The position numbers and the translations under genes were made by a program. The notes beneath the pieces were generated by a model. It searched no databases, was not told the origin of the DNA, and was given only the letters and a program-made list of their open reading frames with translations. Below are positions 1-6,740 of a stretch of 12,832 nucleotides of DNA, piece by piece. The stretch is from NCBI GenBank assembly GCA_002448715.1, contig DJZU01000041.1, forward strand, positions 15,825 through 28,656, read 5' to 3'. Within the stretch, counting starts at the first letter, position 1; the number at the start of each line of letters is the position of its first letter. Origin of the DNA: Candidatus Neomicrothrix sp. UBA6944 (lineage in GTDB: Bacteria; Actinomycetota; Acidimicrobiia; Acidimicrobiales; Poriferisodalaceae).

Positions 1-25
1 AAACTGGTGTTAGTGATGTCGTTCA

Positions 26-937
26 CTATTTGATTTCTCTCCGACGCTTTATTTCATAGATCGTTATAGCCGCTGCGTTGGAAACATTCAGTGATGCGAT
101 CTGGCCGGATTGGGGAATCGCCACGAGTTGGTCGCATCGTTGCTTAATTAGGTGCGATATTCCTTCTCCTTCAGCACCAAGAACGACTGCTAACGGTTCG
201 GTCGCTACTCGCATGTCATAGATAGAACTTTCGGCGCTTTCATCGAGACCTATGATCCACAAACCCTTGTCCGACATTTCTTTGATAGCCGCGGGAAGCC
301 CGGCGACTAGAGCTATGGGTAAGTGTTCAACAGCGCCCGCTGCGGCTTTCACCGCCGCTGGCGTAAGGCGAGCCGCCCTATGGCGTGGCAGGACGACGCC
401 CGTAACTCCAGCAACCTCTGCAGTTCTGAGGACCGCTCCTAGGTTTCGTGGGTCGGTGATGCCGTCCAGGACGACAACCATCGGCAGCTTTTTCGGATTT
501 TCTGAAACAAGAGTCTCGAGCACGACCGAGCGAATCGGCTCCGCTTGGGCGATTACACCTTGATGCGAGTCAGTTAACGCGTAGTCGTCAAGCTTTCTTC
601 GGCTCAGCTGTCTAAGCGGAACTCGTCGTTCTTCACAAAGGTCTGCTATTTCGGCTAAGACGGCCATGTCGTGTACGTCCTCACTGATGAGAACTTGTTG
701 TGTTCGTCGAGTACCTGCACGCAACAATTCACGCACCGCTTGCCGTCCTTCGATGTGATCGCCCCCTAGGCCGTCTCGCTTGGGCGTGGCTTTACCTGAG
801 CCGCCCTGGTTTCTATTTCCCTGAGTTCTGCGTCTCGGATTTCCCGACCCTGCGGAGGATTTTGAACTCCCCTGTCCCCGAGCTCCGGAATTTGAGCGCC
901 CTCTTGTGCTTTTTGTCCGATTCTGAGGCCTATTCAC
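26..937 (-). CDS. rlmB: 23S rRNA 2'-O-methyltransferase, SpoU/TrmH family (RlmB-like)
   Basis: A SAM-dependent SPOUT methyltransferase, probably methylating a ribose in the 23S rRNA peptidyl-transferase region (Gm2251 in E. coli RlmB). The 303-residue protein has a basic Arg/Gly/Ser-rich tail (about 1-57), a small substrate-binding domain starting at HIEGRQAV (61-68), and the knotted SpoU core. All three SpoU motifs are visible: DPRNLGAVLRTAE near 162-174, VVLGAEGEGIS at 251-261, and IPQSGQIASLNVSNAA at 274-289. The frame stays open upstream to 1021, but I chose the GTG at 937. It overlaps the ispF stop as GTGA, has a GGAG eight bases upstream, and the extra upstream residues would duplicate ispF coding sequence. 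Last gene of the ispD-ispF-rlmB unit and ends with tandem stops (TAG TGA). The exact RNA target is inferred; a TrmH-like tRNA target is less likely given the N-terminal domain. Confidence 0.93.
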   Translation of the reverse strand: MNRPQNRTKSTRGRSNSGARGQGSSKSSAGSGNPRRRTQGNRNQGGSGKATPKRDGLGGDHIEGRQAVRELLRAGTRRTQQVLISEDVHDMAVLAEIADLCEERRVPLRQLSRRKLDDYALTDSHQGVIAQAEPIRSVVLETLVSENPKKLPMVVVLDGITDPRNLGAVLRTAEVAGVTGVVLPRHRAARLTPAAVKAAAGAVEHLPIALVAGLPAAIKEMSDKGLWIIGLDESAESSIYDMRVATEPLAVVLGAEGEGISHLIKQRCDQLVAIPQSGQIASLNVSNAAAITIYEIKRRREIK

Positions 938-1404
938 TTTTGCTCCAGTAAGGCAACCGCTAGAGCGACAACACCTTCGCCTCGTCCCAAAGCACCTATA
1001 CCTTCGGTCCGTTTCCCACAAACCGTGATTGGACCCTCAGCTGCATTCGAAAGGCCTGCTTCTATCTGCTTCTTGAATGGTGCTATTTGCGGCGTGTCGG
1101 TGATGACCGTGCAGTCCGCATTTACGAGTACCCATCCGGCGTTACTGATCATCTCCGCTGCTTCTCGCAAAAGTTGAAGGCTATTTGCACCGTCAAGTTC
1201 GTCAGAAGTATCAGGGAAGATCTGACCTATGTCACCAAGACCCGCTGCGCTGAGCATCGCATCCATGATTGCGTGAGTGACGACGTCACCATCGCTGTGG
1301 CCATCGAGACCGCGCTCGTCGGTGAAAACGATCCCACCTATGACAAGGGGTCGGTCGTCTTCGGCCCACCCGTGGGCATCGTATCCCTGACCAATCCGCA
1401 TCAT
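934..1404 (-). CDS. ispF: 2-C-methyl-D-erythritol 2,4-cyclodiphosphate synthase
   Basis: Fifth step of the MEP pathway: cyclises CDP-methylerythritol 2-phosphate to the 2,4-cyclodiphosphate and releases CMP. At 156 residues it has normal family length (a trimeric enzyme). Metal ligands are visible as D9 and H11 (YDAHG) and H44, inside the signature from GHSDGDVVTHA (35-45) through LGDIGQIFPD. The C-terminal nucleotide-binding stretch contains ADCTVI and KRTEGIGALGRGEG. The start ATG overlaps the ispD stop by four bases (ATGA), so translation is probably coupled to ispD, which supplies the preceding activity two steps earlier. A second ATG follows immediately. All key residues are intact. Confidence 0.97.
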   Translation of the reverse strand: MMRIGQGYDAHGWAEDDRPLVIGGIVFTDERGLDGHSDGDVVTHAIMDAMLSAAGLGDIGQIFPDTSDELDGANSLQLLREAAEMISNAGWVLVNADCTVITDTPQIAPFKKQIEAGLSNAAEGPITVCGKRTEGIGALGRGEGVVALAVALLEQK

Positions 1405-2057
1405 TCGTTCAATCCCATCAACTCCGCAGCAATTACAAGATCGCTTGGTTCGGTAATTTTGATCGCCCTTACGTCACCGGGGACCACTTCAACAGTGCCA
1501 CTAATTGCTTCGATTAACGCTGCATCGTCAGTGGCTTCCCGAGTGTCTGCGTGCGCTGCTTCCAACATCTGCCGATTAAATGCCTGTGGAGTTTGAATGG
1601 CCATGATTGTGTCCCTGTCCAACGTGGATTTGACTTCTTTACCTTTAGGTCCGTCCTGTACTTGTTTCAGGGTGTCCGATACAGCCAAGCCAGGCACGGC
1701 CGCATCTGCACCAGCTCCGACAGCGTGAATTACAGACCTAAAGAGATTTGCCGGTGCTCCAGGTCTAGCCGCATCATGAATAACAACAACCGTCGCTGCA
1801 TCAGGCAAAGCTTTAAGGCCGTTACGCACCGATTCCCCTCGACTATTGCCACCGGTCACAACAAGATCGGCGTCGAGGTTCGCTATATCTTCGAGATTTT
1901 CAGGGTTGATAACGAGAATCACCCCATGGCTAGACGCCCGTGCTGCTTCGACGCTCCACTCAACAACACGCTGATGTCCCAGCATCGTCAGCTGCTTGTT
2001 TCCTCCGAACCGAGAACCCAATCCGGCAGCCAAAACGATCGACCATGTGATTTCCAC
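1401..2057 (-). CDS. ispD: 2-C-methyl-D-erythritol 4-phosphate cytidylyltransferase
   Basis: Third step of the MEP pathway: joins CTP and methylerythritol 4-phosphate to give CDP-methylerythritol. The 218-residue protein is a GT-A-like nucleotidyltransferase. It shows the glycine-rich loop LAAGLGSRFGGNKQ (9-22), the GGNSRGESVRNGL segment, HDAARP, DRDTIMAIQTPQAF, ATDDAALIE and IKITEPSDL, all typical of IspD. The nucleotide loop is unusual: the common PKQ is NKQ here, and the Arg-to-Lys spacing is about two residues shorter than in E. coli, resembling MobA/MocA-type loops. The rest of the protein argues firmly for IspD. The only possible start is the GTG at 2057, because an in-frame TAG lies six codons upstream; no clear Shine-Dalgarno precedes it. 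Probably co-transcribed with ispF and rlmB. Confidence 0.94.
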   Translation of the reverse strand: MEITWSIVLAAGLGSRFGGNKQLTMLGHQRVVEWSVEAARASSHGVILVINPENLEDIANLDADLVVTGGNSRGESVRNGLKALPDAATVVVIHDAARPGAPANLFRSVIHAVGAGADAAVPGLAVSDTLKQVQDGPKGKEVKSTLDRDTIMAIQTPQAFNRQMLEAAHADTREATDDAALIEAISGTVEVVPGDVRAIKITEPSDLVIAAELMGLNE

Positions 2058-2116
2058 AGCAACACTCTGGCACTATTGAACGCCATTTCGAAACAAGTGA
2101 CAGGGATTTAACTTCA

Positions 2117-2139
2117 TTCGTTATGCACTGGATAACGAA
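2117..2139. repeat. Perfect 8-bp inverted repeat between clpC and ispD
   Basis: TTCGTTAT (2117-2124) and ATAACGAA (2132-2139) are exact reverse complements separated by 7 bases. They lie in the 110-bp gap between the clpC stop and the ispD start. The stem is AT-rich and not followed by a convincing T tract on the minus strand, so it is a poor intrinsic terminator. It could be a protein-binding site ahead of ispD. No clear promoter boxes are visible around it. Function unknown. Confidence 0.4.
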
Positions 2140-2167
2140 GAACAACCGCAAACGTCGCGGATACGCA

Positions 2168-4687
2168 CTATTCCGAGGTGGAAGCGTCTTCTAGCTCAAC
2201 CGGTCCTGGGTCGAACCCATCCATCGAAGTGAACACAATTTCGTCGGACTCTTCGTCAACATCGACAACAACTATCTGCCCAGCGTGGAATTCTTTGTAA
2301 AGAATCCGTTCCGACAACGCGTCCTCTACGTAGCGTTGAATTGCTCGTCGCAGCGGTCGAGCACCCAGAGTCGGGTCGTATCCCTTCCGGGCGAGCCAAT
2401 TCTTAGCCGAATCGGTGAGCTCAAGCCCAAGTCCTTGGGCCCGAAGCTGTTCGGAAGTTCTAGAAATCATTAGGTCAACGATCTCGGTTACTTCATCCAT
2501 AGACAGCTCGTGGAACACGATGGTGTCATCTACTCGGTTCAAGAACTCTGGGCGGAAATGGGCCTTAAGAGCGTCATTCACGGTGTCTTTCATGCGTTCG
2601 TAGCTGACGGCTTCGTCGTTTTTCGTGAATCCAACGTTGGCCCTTCGAAGGTCTGCCGTTCCAAGGTTTGACGTCATGATCAGTACTGTGTTTCGGAAGT
2701 CGACCGAGCGTCCTTGAGCATCGGTTAATCGACCTTCTTCAAGGATTTGAAGAAGCGTGTTGAAGACATCGGGATGAGCTTTTTCTACCTCGTCAAAGAG
2801 GACTACGGAAAATGGTCGACGTCGCACCGCTTCAGTGAGTTGTCCGCCTTCTTCATAGCCGACGTACCCAGGGGGCGATCCGACAAGTCGGCTAACGGTG
2901 TGCTTTTCCATATATTCCGACATGTCGAGACTGATAAGAGCGTCTTCGTCTCCGAAGAGGAACTCTGCGAGGGTTTTCGCTAGCTCTGTTTTTCCTACTC
3001 CTGACGGTCCGAGGAAGATAAATGAGCCCCCCGGTCTTTTCGGGTCCTTTAAACCCGCGCGTGTTCGGCGAATAGCTTGGCTGACAGCTGTTATGGCGTC
3101 TTGCTGTCCAATGACTCGCTTGTGGAGTTCGTCTTCCATCTTCAGCAACTTCTGAGTTTCCTCTTCAGTGAGCTTGTAGACCGGAATGCCGGTCCAGATC
3201 GAAAGCACTTCAGCTATTGCTTCTTCATCTACTTCATCGAAAAGATCGACACCTTCGGATTTGATTTGCTCCATTAACTCGGTCCGGCGATCGAGCAGGG
3301 CTTTTTCTTCATCGCGCAGTGATCCCGCCAGTTCGAAATCTTGACCCTCGACTGCTTGTTTCTTCTTTTCGACTACTTCCGCGATCTTATTTTCGATCTC
3401 TTTGTAGTCGGGTGGTGTCTCCATTCGCTTTATGCGAAGTCGAGAACCGGCTTCGTCAATGAGGTCTATCGCTTTATCTGGCAAATGGCGGTCAGCTATG
3501 TAACGGTCCGCCAGATTGGCCGCAGCTACTAGGGCTTGATCGGTGATGGTGACCCGATGGTGGGATTCGTAACGGTCGCGTAGACCTTTGAGGATCTCAA
3601 TGGTGTGGCTAAGTGTGGGTTCCTCAACCCGTATCGGCTGGAACCTGCGCTCTAACGCAGCATCCTTTTCCAAATATTTCCTGTATTCCTCAAGGGTTGT
3701 AGCACCGATGGTCTGAAGCTCGCCTCGTGCAAGCATCGGCTTCAGAATCGACGCGGCGTCAATAGCGCCCTCTGCAGCGCCGGCACCCACCAGTGTGTGG
3801 AGCTCATCGATGAACAGAATAATGTCGCCGCGAGTTTTGATTTCCTTGAGTACTTTCTTCAGCCGTTCTTCGAAGTCTCCGCGATATCTCGATCCGGCTA
3901 CCAGTGCACCTAGGTCAAGTGTGTAGAGCTGCTTGGCTCGCAGCGTTTCCGGGACTTCACCGGCAACGATCTTTTGCGCAAGTCCTTCAACGATGGCTGT
4001 CTTGCCGACGCCGGGCTCGCCAATCAGAACGGGGTTATTTTTGGTTCTACGGGAAAGCACCTGCATAACCCGCTCTGTTTCGCGCATTCTTCCAATTACA
4101 GGATCCAGGGCCTTGTCGCGAGCATTTTGAGTGAGGTTGCGACCAAATTGGTCCAATATGGCCGAGCCGCCCTGCGGCCCGTCTCCGCGTTCTGCTGAGC
4201 CGCCGACAGTTTCTTTTCCTGGCTCAGAGCCTTCTCCTGAGGTTGATCCGCTGTATCCCGAAAGCAGCTGAATAACTTGCTGTCGCACTCGGGAGAGATC
4301 AGCTCCTAGTTTCACCAAAACCTGCGCTGCGACCCCTTCGCCTTCGCGAATCAGGCCTAAGAGAATGTGTTCGGTGCCAATGTAATTGTGTCCCAGCTGG
4401 AGAGCTTCGCGTAGAGATAGTTCCAGCACCTTCTTCGCACGGGGAGTGAAAGGAATATGACCACTCGGCGATGATCCGCCCTGGCCAATTATTTCCTCTA
4501 CTTGGCTTCGGACCGCTTCTAGCGAAATCCCCAACGATTCGAGCGCTTTAGCAGCGACCCCTTCGCCTTCGTGAATCAGCCCTAAGAGAATGTGTTCGGT
4601 GCCGATGTAATTGTGATTGAGAAGTCGCGCTTCTTCTTGTGCAAGCACAACAACTCGACGAGCTCGGTCGGTAAACCTTTCAAACAC
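2168..4687 (-). CDS. clpC: ATP-dependent Clp protease ATP-binding subunit ClpC
   Basis: Hsp100/AAA+ unfoldase that threads substrates into the ClpP peptidase for protein quality control. The 839-residue protein has two Clp N repeats (about 1-70 and 78-145, each with NYIGTEHILLGLI). A first AAA+ module follows, with Walker A GEPGVGKT 223-230, Walker B DE 294-295 and probable Arg finger ERRF near 346-349. Next come a UVR-like coiled middle domain (about 426-471) and a second AAA+ module (Walker A GPSGVGKT 560-567, Walker B DE 632-633). The VGF tripeptide at 685-687 fits the ClpP-docking loop, so it should pair with ClpP rather than act alone like ClpB. The frame is open to 4819, but family N-termini begin (M/V)FERFTDRAR. 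The GTG at 4687 has GGAGGA four bases upstream and fits exactly. No ClpP gene is in the window. A 65-base internal DNA repeat is described separately. Confidence 0.97.
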   Translation of the reverse strand: MFERFTDRARRVVVLAQEEARLLNHNYIGTEHILLGLIHEGEGVAAKALESLGISLEAVRSQVEEIIGQGGSSPSGHIPFTPRAKKVLELSLREALQLGHNYIGTEHILLGLIREGEGVAAQVLVKLGADLSRVRQQVIQLLSGYSGSTSGEGSEPGKETVGGSAERGDGPQGGSAILDQFGRNLTQNARDKALDPVIGRMRETERVMQVLSRRTKNNPVLIGEPGVGKTAIVEGLAQKIVAGEVPETLRAKQLYTLDLGALVAGSRYRGDFEERLKKVLKEIKTRGDIILFIDELHTLVGAGAAEGAIDAASILKPMLARGELQTIGATTLEEYRKYLEKDAALERRFQPIRVEEPTLSHTIEILKGLRDRYESHHRVTITDQALVAAANLADRYIADRHLPDKAIDLIDEAGSRLRIKRMETPPDYKEIENKIAEVVEKKKQAVEGQDFELAGSLRDEEKALLDRRTELMEQIKSEGVDLFDEVDEEAIAEVLSIWTGIPVYKLTEEETQKLLKMEDELHKRVIGQQDAITAVSQAIRRTRAGLKDPKRPGGSFIFLGPSGVGKTELAKTLAEFLFGDEDALISLDMSEYMEKHTVSRLVGSPPGYVGYEEGGQLTEAVRRRPFSVVLFDEVEKAHPDVFNTLLQILEEGRLTDAQGRSVDFRNTVLIMTSNLGTADLRRANVGFTKNDEAVSYERMKDTVNDALKAHFRPEFLNRVDDTIVFHELSMDEVTEIVDLMISRTSEQLRAQGLGLELTDSAKNWLARKGYDPTLGARPLRRAIQRYVEDALSERILYKEFHAGQIVVVDVDEESDEIVFTSMDGFDPGPVELEDASTSE
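4326..4615. repeat. Near-identical 65-base direct repeat inside clpC (4326-4390 and 4551-4615)
   Basis: The two halves of the Clp N domain are encoded by two 65-base segments exactly 225 bases (75 codons) apart. They differ, by my count, at only four positions. Identical codons extend through synonymous sites, including the Leu codons of HILLGL. The protein-level duplication is known for all ClpA/ClpC proteins; the strength of the DNA identity is the unusual part. Confidence 0.85.
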
Positions 4688-4691
4688 TGAA

Positions 4692-4697
4692 TCCTCC
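4692..4697 (-). promoter_or_regulatory. Shine-Dalgarno that fixes the clpC start
   Basis: GGAGGA on the minus strand, four bases before the GTG at 4687. This strong ribosome site, with the family-typical VFERF N-terminus, rules out the longer open frame starting at 4819. The core lies in a short palindrome (CCTCC-A-GGAGG) whose centre is too tight to fold as such. Confidence 0.8.
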
Positions 4698-4710
4698 AGG
4701 AGGCACGTGT

Positions 4711-4727
4711 GCCCGCAACTCGCGGGC
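4711..4727 (-). promoter_or_regulatory. GC-rich stem-loop / CGC-N5-GCG palindrome in the clpC leader
   Basis: GCCCGC and GCGGGC are perfect reverse complements around a 5-base loop. They lie 14 bases upstream of the clpC Shine-Dalgarno and at about +3 to +19 of the transcript if the predicted promoter is right. The inner CGC-N5-GCG matches the spacing described for ClgR sites on actinobacterial clp genes, although the central five bases do not match the fuller corynebacterial consensus. It could equally act as an mRNA 5' stem. No CtsR, CIRCE or HAIR-like site was found nearby. Confidence 0.35.
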
Positions 4728-4735
4728 GTGAATGG

Positions 4736-4763
4736 AGTGTAACCGGGAGAAGGCCCCTGTCTC
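4736..4763 (-). promoter_or_regulatory. Predicted clpC promoter
   Basis: On the minus strand, GAGACA (4763-4758) and TACACT (4741-4736) are separated by 16 bases and resemble the -35 and -10 boxes of a main-sigma promoter. Transcription would start near 4729, giving a leader of about 40 bases that contains the stem-loop and the Shine-Dalgarno. This is by-eye prediction; the -35 box is only a partial match. Confidence 0.4.
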
Positions 4764-4858
4764 ACTGCACCTGTGACGCAAAGTCCGATAAAACTCAAAA
4801 TTCTCGTCTGGAACGGCACGGTTTCGGCTCAGATCGAGTTGTCGTTTAGCTTTCCAGT

Positions 4859-4864
4859 TAGGTT
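4859..4864 (+). promoter_or_regulatory. Predicted -10 box for a leaderless polyprenyl synthase transcript
   Basis: TAGGTT fits the actinobacterial -10 pattern TANNNT and lies exactly six bases before the GTG at 4871, so transcription would begin at or next to the start codon. No convincing Shine-Dalgarno precedes this GTG, which agrees with leaderless translation. No good -35 box at normal spacing is visible. Confidence 0.4.
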
Positions 4865-4870
4865 TGCACT

Positions 4871-5857
4871 GTGGTTTCTCTTACTCCTCTCCAATATCGC
4901 GCCGATGCGGCTGCTGATTTGAGTCACGTGGAGGAGGCGTTACGAGAGGCAGCCAAGACCGACGATGACTTCCTAACTGAGGTGGCTTCCCATCTAATTC
5001 CCGCTGGAGGAAAACGGCTGAGACCGGCTTTTCTCATCGCGTCTGCTTTGTCTTTAGATCCTGCAGGTAATAAGTCGGAGAGGTTGACCGAGGAGATGGT
5101 TCGTGGAGGCGTTGCAGTTGAGCTAGTCCATTTGGGTTCGTTGTATCACGATGACGTCATGGACGAAGCTGAAACTCGACGGGGAATTGAAGCAGTAAAT
5201 CACCGGTGGGGAAATCTTACTGCCATTCTCGCGGGCGACTTTTTGCTTGCAAAGGCTTCCGAACTAGCGGCCTCATTGGGAACAGAAGTTGCTGAGTTGT
5301 TGGCGGCGACGATTGGTCGGCTCTGCGAAGGCCAAGTTCGTGAGCTGCAGTTGATCTATGACATCACCCGAAACGAAGAACAATACCTCCAGGCAATTTC
5401 AGGAAAAACTGCAGAGTTGTACGCGACCTCGTGTCGGATCGGCGGAATCGTCGGTGGCGCTGAGCGGGACGTCATTGATCAGTTGACCGAGTTCGGTCAT
5501 GCATACGGGATGGCCTTTCAGGTCGTTGATGACATTCTTGACCTCGTCGCAACTGATGAGGAACTTGGTAAGCCGTCCGGTAACGATCTTCGTGAGGGTG
5601 TTTACACCCTGCCGGTCATACGGATGATTGCATCGGGTGACCCCGTAAAAGAGTTACTCGGCGGCCCATTAGATGAGAAGACACGAGATCTAGCTCGGGG
5701 TGCTGTAGTGAACGGAACGGAGATAGCGTCCTCTATTGCGACCGCTCAGAGTTTCGTAGATCGCGCATTGTCAAAGGTCGAAGATCTACCCGCGACACCG
5801 GGTGTGCAGGGCATGCGCGATGCCGCCGCCAATTTGTTATCAGCCTTGAATCGTTGA
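4871..5857 (+). CDS. Long-chain all-trans polyprenyl diphosphate synthase
   Basis: Condenses isopentenyl diphosphate units onto an allylic primer; most likely makes the side chain of menaquinone or a related lipid. The 328-residue all-helical protein has GGKRLRP (46-52), the first Asp-rich motif DDVMD (94-98) followed by RRG, and the second Asp-rich motif DDILD (220-224) followed by GKPSGNDLREGVYTLP. The residue five places before the first motif is Gly (89), where short-chain enzymes tend to carry bulky residues. This points to a long-chain product (roughly C30 or longer), but the exact length cannot be read from sequence. Start GTG 4871 is preceded by a leaderless-type -10 box. It is divergent from clpC and followed 22 bases later by folP, so the two probably share a transcript. 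A geranylgeranyl synthase is the main alternative. Confidence 0.88.
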   Translation: MVSLTPLQYRADAAADLSHVEEALREAAKTDDDFLTEVASHLIPAGGKRLRPAFLIASALSLDPAGNKSERLTEEMVRGGVAVELVHLGSLYHDDVMDEAETRRGIEAVNHRWGNLTAILAGDFLLAKASELAASLGTEVAELLAATIGRLCEGQVRELQLIYDITRNEEQYLQAISGKTAELYATSCRIGGIVGGAERDVIDQLTEFGHAYGMAFQVVDDILDLVATDEELGKPSGNDLREGVYTLPVIRMIASGDPVKELLGGPLDEKTRDLARGAVVNGTEIASSIATAQSFVDRALSKVEDLPATPGVQGMRDAAANLLSALNR

Positions 5858-5879
5858 CTTGACTGGCGCGGAGCTTCTG

Positions 5880-6740
5880 GTGTGGCCTATTAATCGCATC
5901 TATAAGACACCGGAGTTCGACGCTGGACGCGGCACGTTGTGGCATTGGGGCGTCAAGACCCACATGATGGGGGTCGTGAACGCTACAGACGATTCTTTTT
6001 CCGGTGATGGGGTCGCTGGTCAGGTGGACGAAGCGGTAGCTCTGGCAAAAAAGTTTCAGGCCGATGGGGTGGACATCATTGACGTTGGCGGCGCGTCGTC
6101 TCGTCCTGGTGCTAGTCCGACTCCGATAACAATCGAAAAGAGTCGTGTGATACCTATTGTTGAGGCCATTAGTTCAGAGGTTGATTTGCCGATCTCTGTT
6201 GACACAACCTGGGCGGAAGTCGCAGAAGCCGCTTTGGATGCAGGCGCCACTGTGGTTAACGACATCTCTGGTCTTTTGGCGGATCCTGAACTTTCGTCGT
6301 TAGTCGCGGACCGAAATGTGGGCGTTGTCTTGATGCACAACCAACGCGGTCGCGAGCATCGCGACGTCATTGGCGACATCAACGCGGGCTTCGCTGCAAC
6401 TCTTTCGGTGTGTGCCGCTAACAACGTTGACCTTTCCAAGGTAATTCTTGATCCCGGCTTCGGGTTCGGTTGGTCTGTAGAACAGAACTTGGAGATCCTC
6501 CGGCGTCTTACCGAGTTGACGGCTCTAGAACTTCCATTGCTCATCGGAACTTCCAGAAAATCGTCTATTGGAACGGTGTTAGGAGCTGGTGTAGAAGACA
6601 GGCTATTTGGGACCGCGGCGACGGTGAGCCAAGCAATCTGCGCCGGCACTGACGTAATCCGTGTTCACGACAGTTCTCAGATGCGCGACGTTGTAAGAAT
6701 GACGGACGCAATAGTGAGGCGTGATACCTCAGCTAGTTAA
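5880..6740 (+). CDS. folP: Dihydropteroate synthase, with atypical substrate loops
   Basis: Joins p-aminobenzoate to hydroxymethyl-dihydropterin diphosphate in folate synthesis. The 286-residue TIM barrel shows MGVVNATDDSF (30-40), DIIDVGGASSRPG (65-77), SVDTTWAEVAEAALDAGA, VVNDISGL, LMHNQRG, ILDPGFGFGWS, TSRKSSIG and IRVHD near the end. SRK (225-227) and RVH (261-263), which bind pterin and phosphate, are conserved. Loop 1 (usually NVTPDSF) and loop 2 (usually GGESTRPG) each carry substitutions, and GFGKT is GFGWS. A TTG at 5859 is in frame, but the GTG at 5880 has GGAG at 5870-5873 and is preferred. Its 3' end overlaps the convergent hydroxyacyl-CoA dehydrogenase gene by 12 bases. It lies apart from folB and folK, which are about 6 kb away. 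A catalytically divergent paralogue is a possible alternative. Confidence 0.86.
   Translation: MWPINRIYKTPEFDAGRGTLWHWGVKTHMMGVVNATDDSFSGDGVAGQVDEAVALAKKFQADGVDIIDVGGASSRPGASPTPITIEKSRVIPIVEAISSEVDLPISVDTTWAEVAEAALDAGATVVNDISGLLADPELSSLVADRNVGVVLMHNQRGREHRDVIGDINAGFAATLSVCAANNVDLSKVILDPGFGFGWSVEQNLEILRRLTELTALELPLLIGTSRKSSIGTVLGAGVEDRLFGTAATVSQAICAGTDVIRVHDSSQMRDVVRMTDAIVRRDTSAS

Noticed and set aside
11..28. Inverted repeat TAGTGA/TCACTA at the rlmB stop as a terminator
   Set aside because: Only six weak pairs with no T tract, partly made by the tandem stop codons, and close to the window edge.
938..1021. Longer RlmB start extending upstream of 937
   Set aside because: The added residues are out-of-frame ispF sequence, and the coupled GTG with GGAG explains initiation.
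1551..2111. Plus-strand open frame of 186 codons opposite ispD, and one of 169 codons at 1087-1596
   Set aside because: Both lie antisense to ispD and ispF, whose motifs are unmistakable; their own sequences are Cys/Arg/Ser-rich and lack any domain pattern.
4688..4819. Longer ClpC start at 4819
   Set aside because: The extra 44 residues match no Clp N-terminus, and a strong Shine-Dalgarno precedes the GTG at 4687.
6056..6649. Minus-strand open frame of 197 codons opposite folP
   Set aside because: Antisense to the well-supported folP; composition is Ser/Thr/Pro-rich without a recognisable fold or ribosome site.
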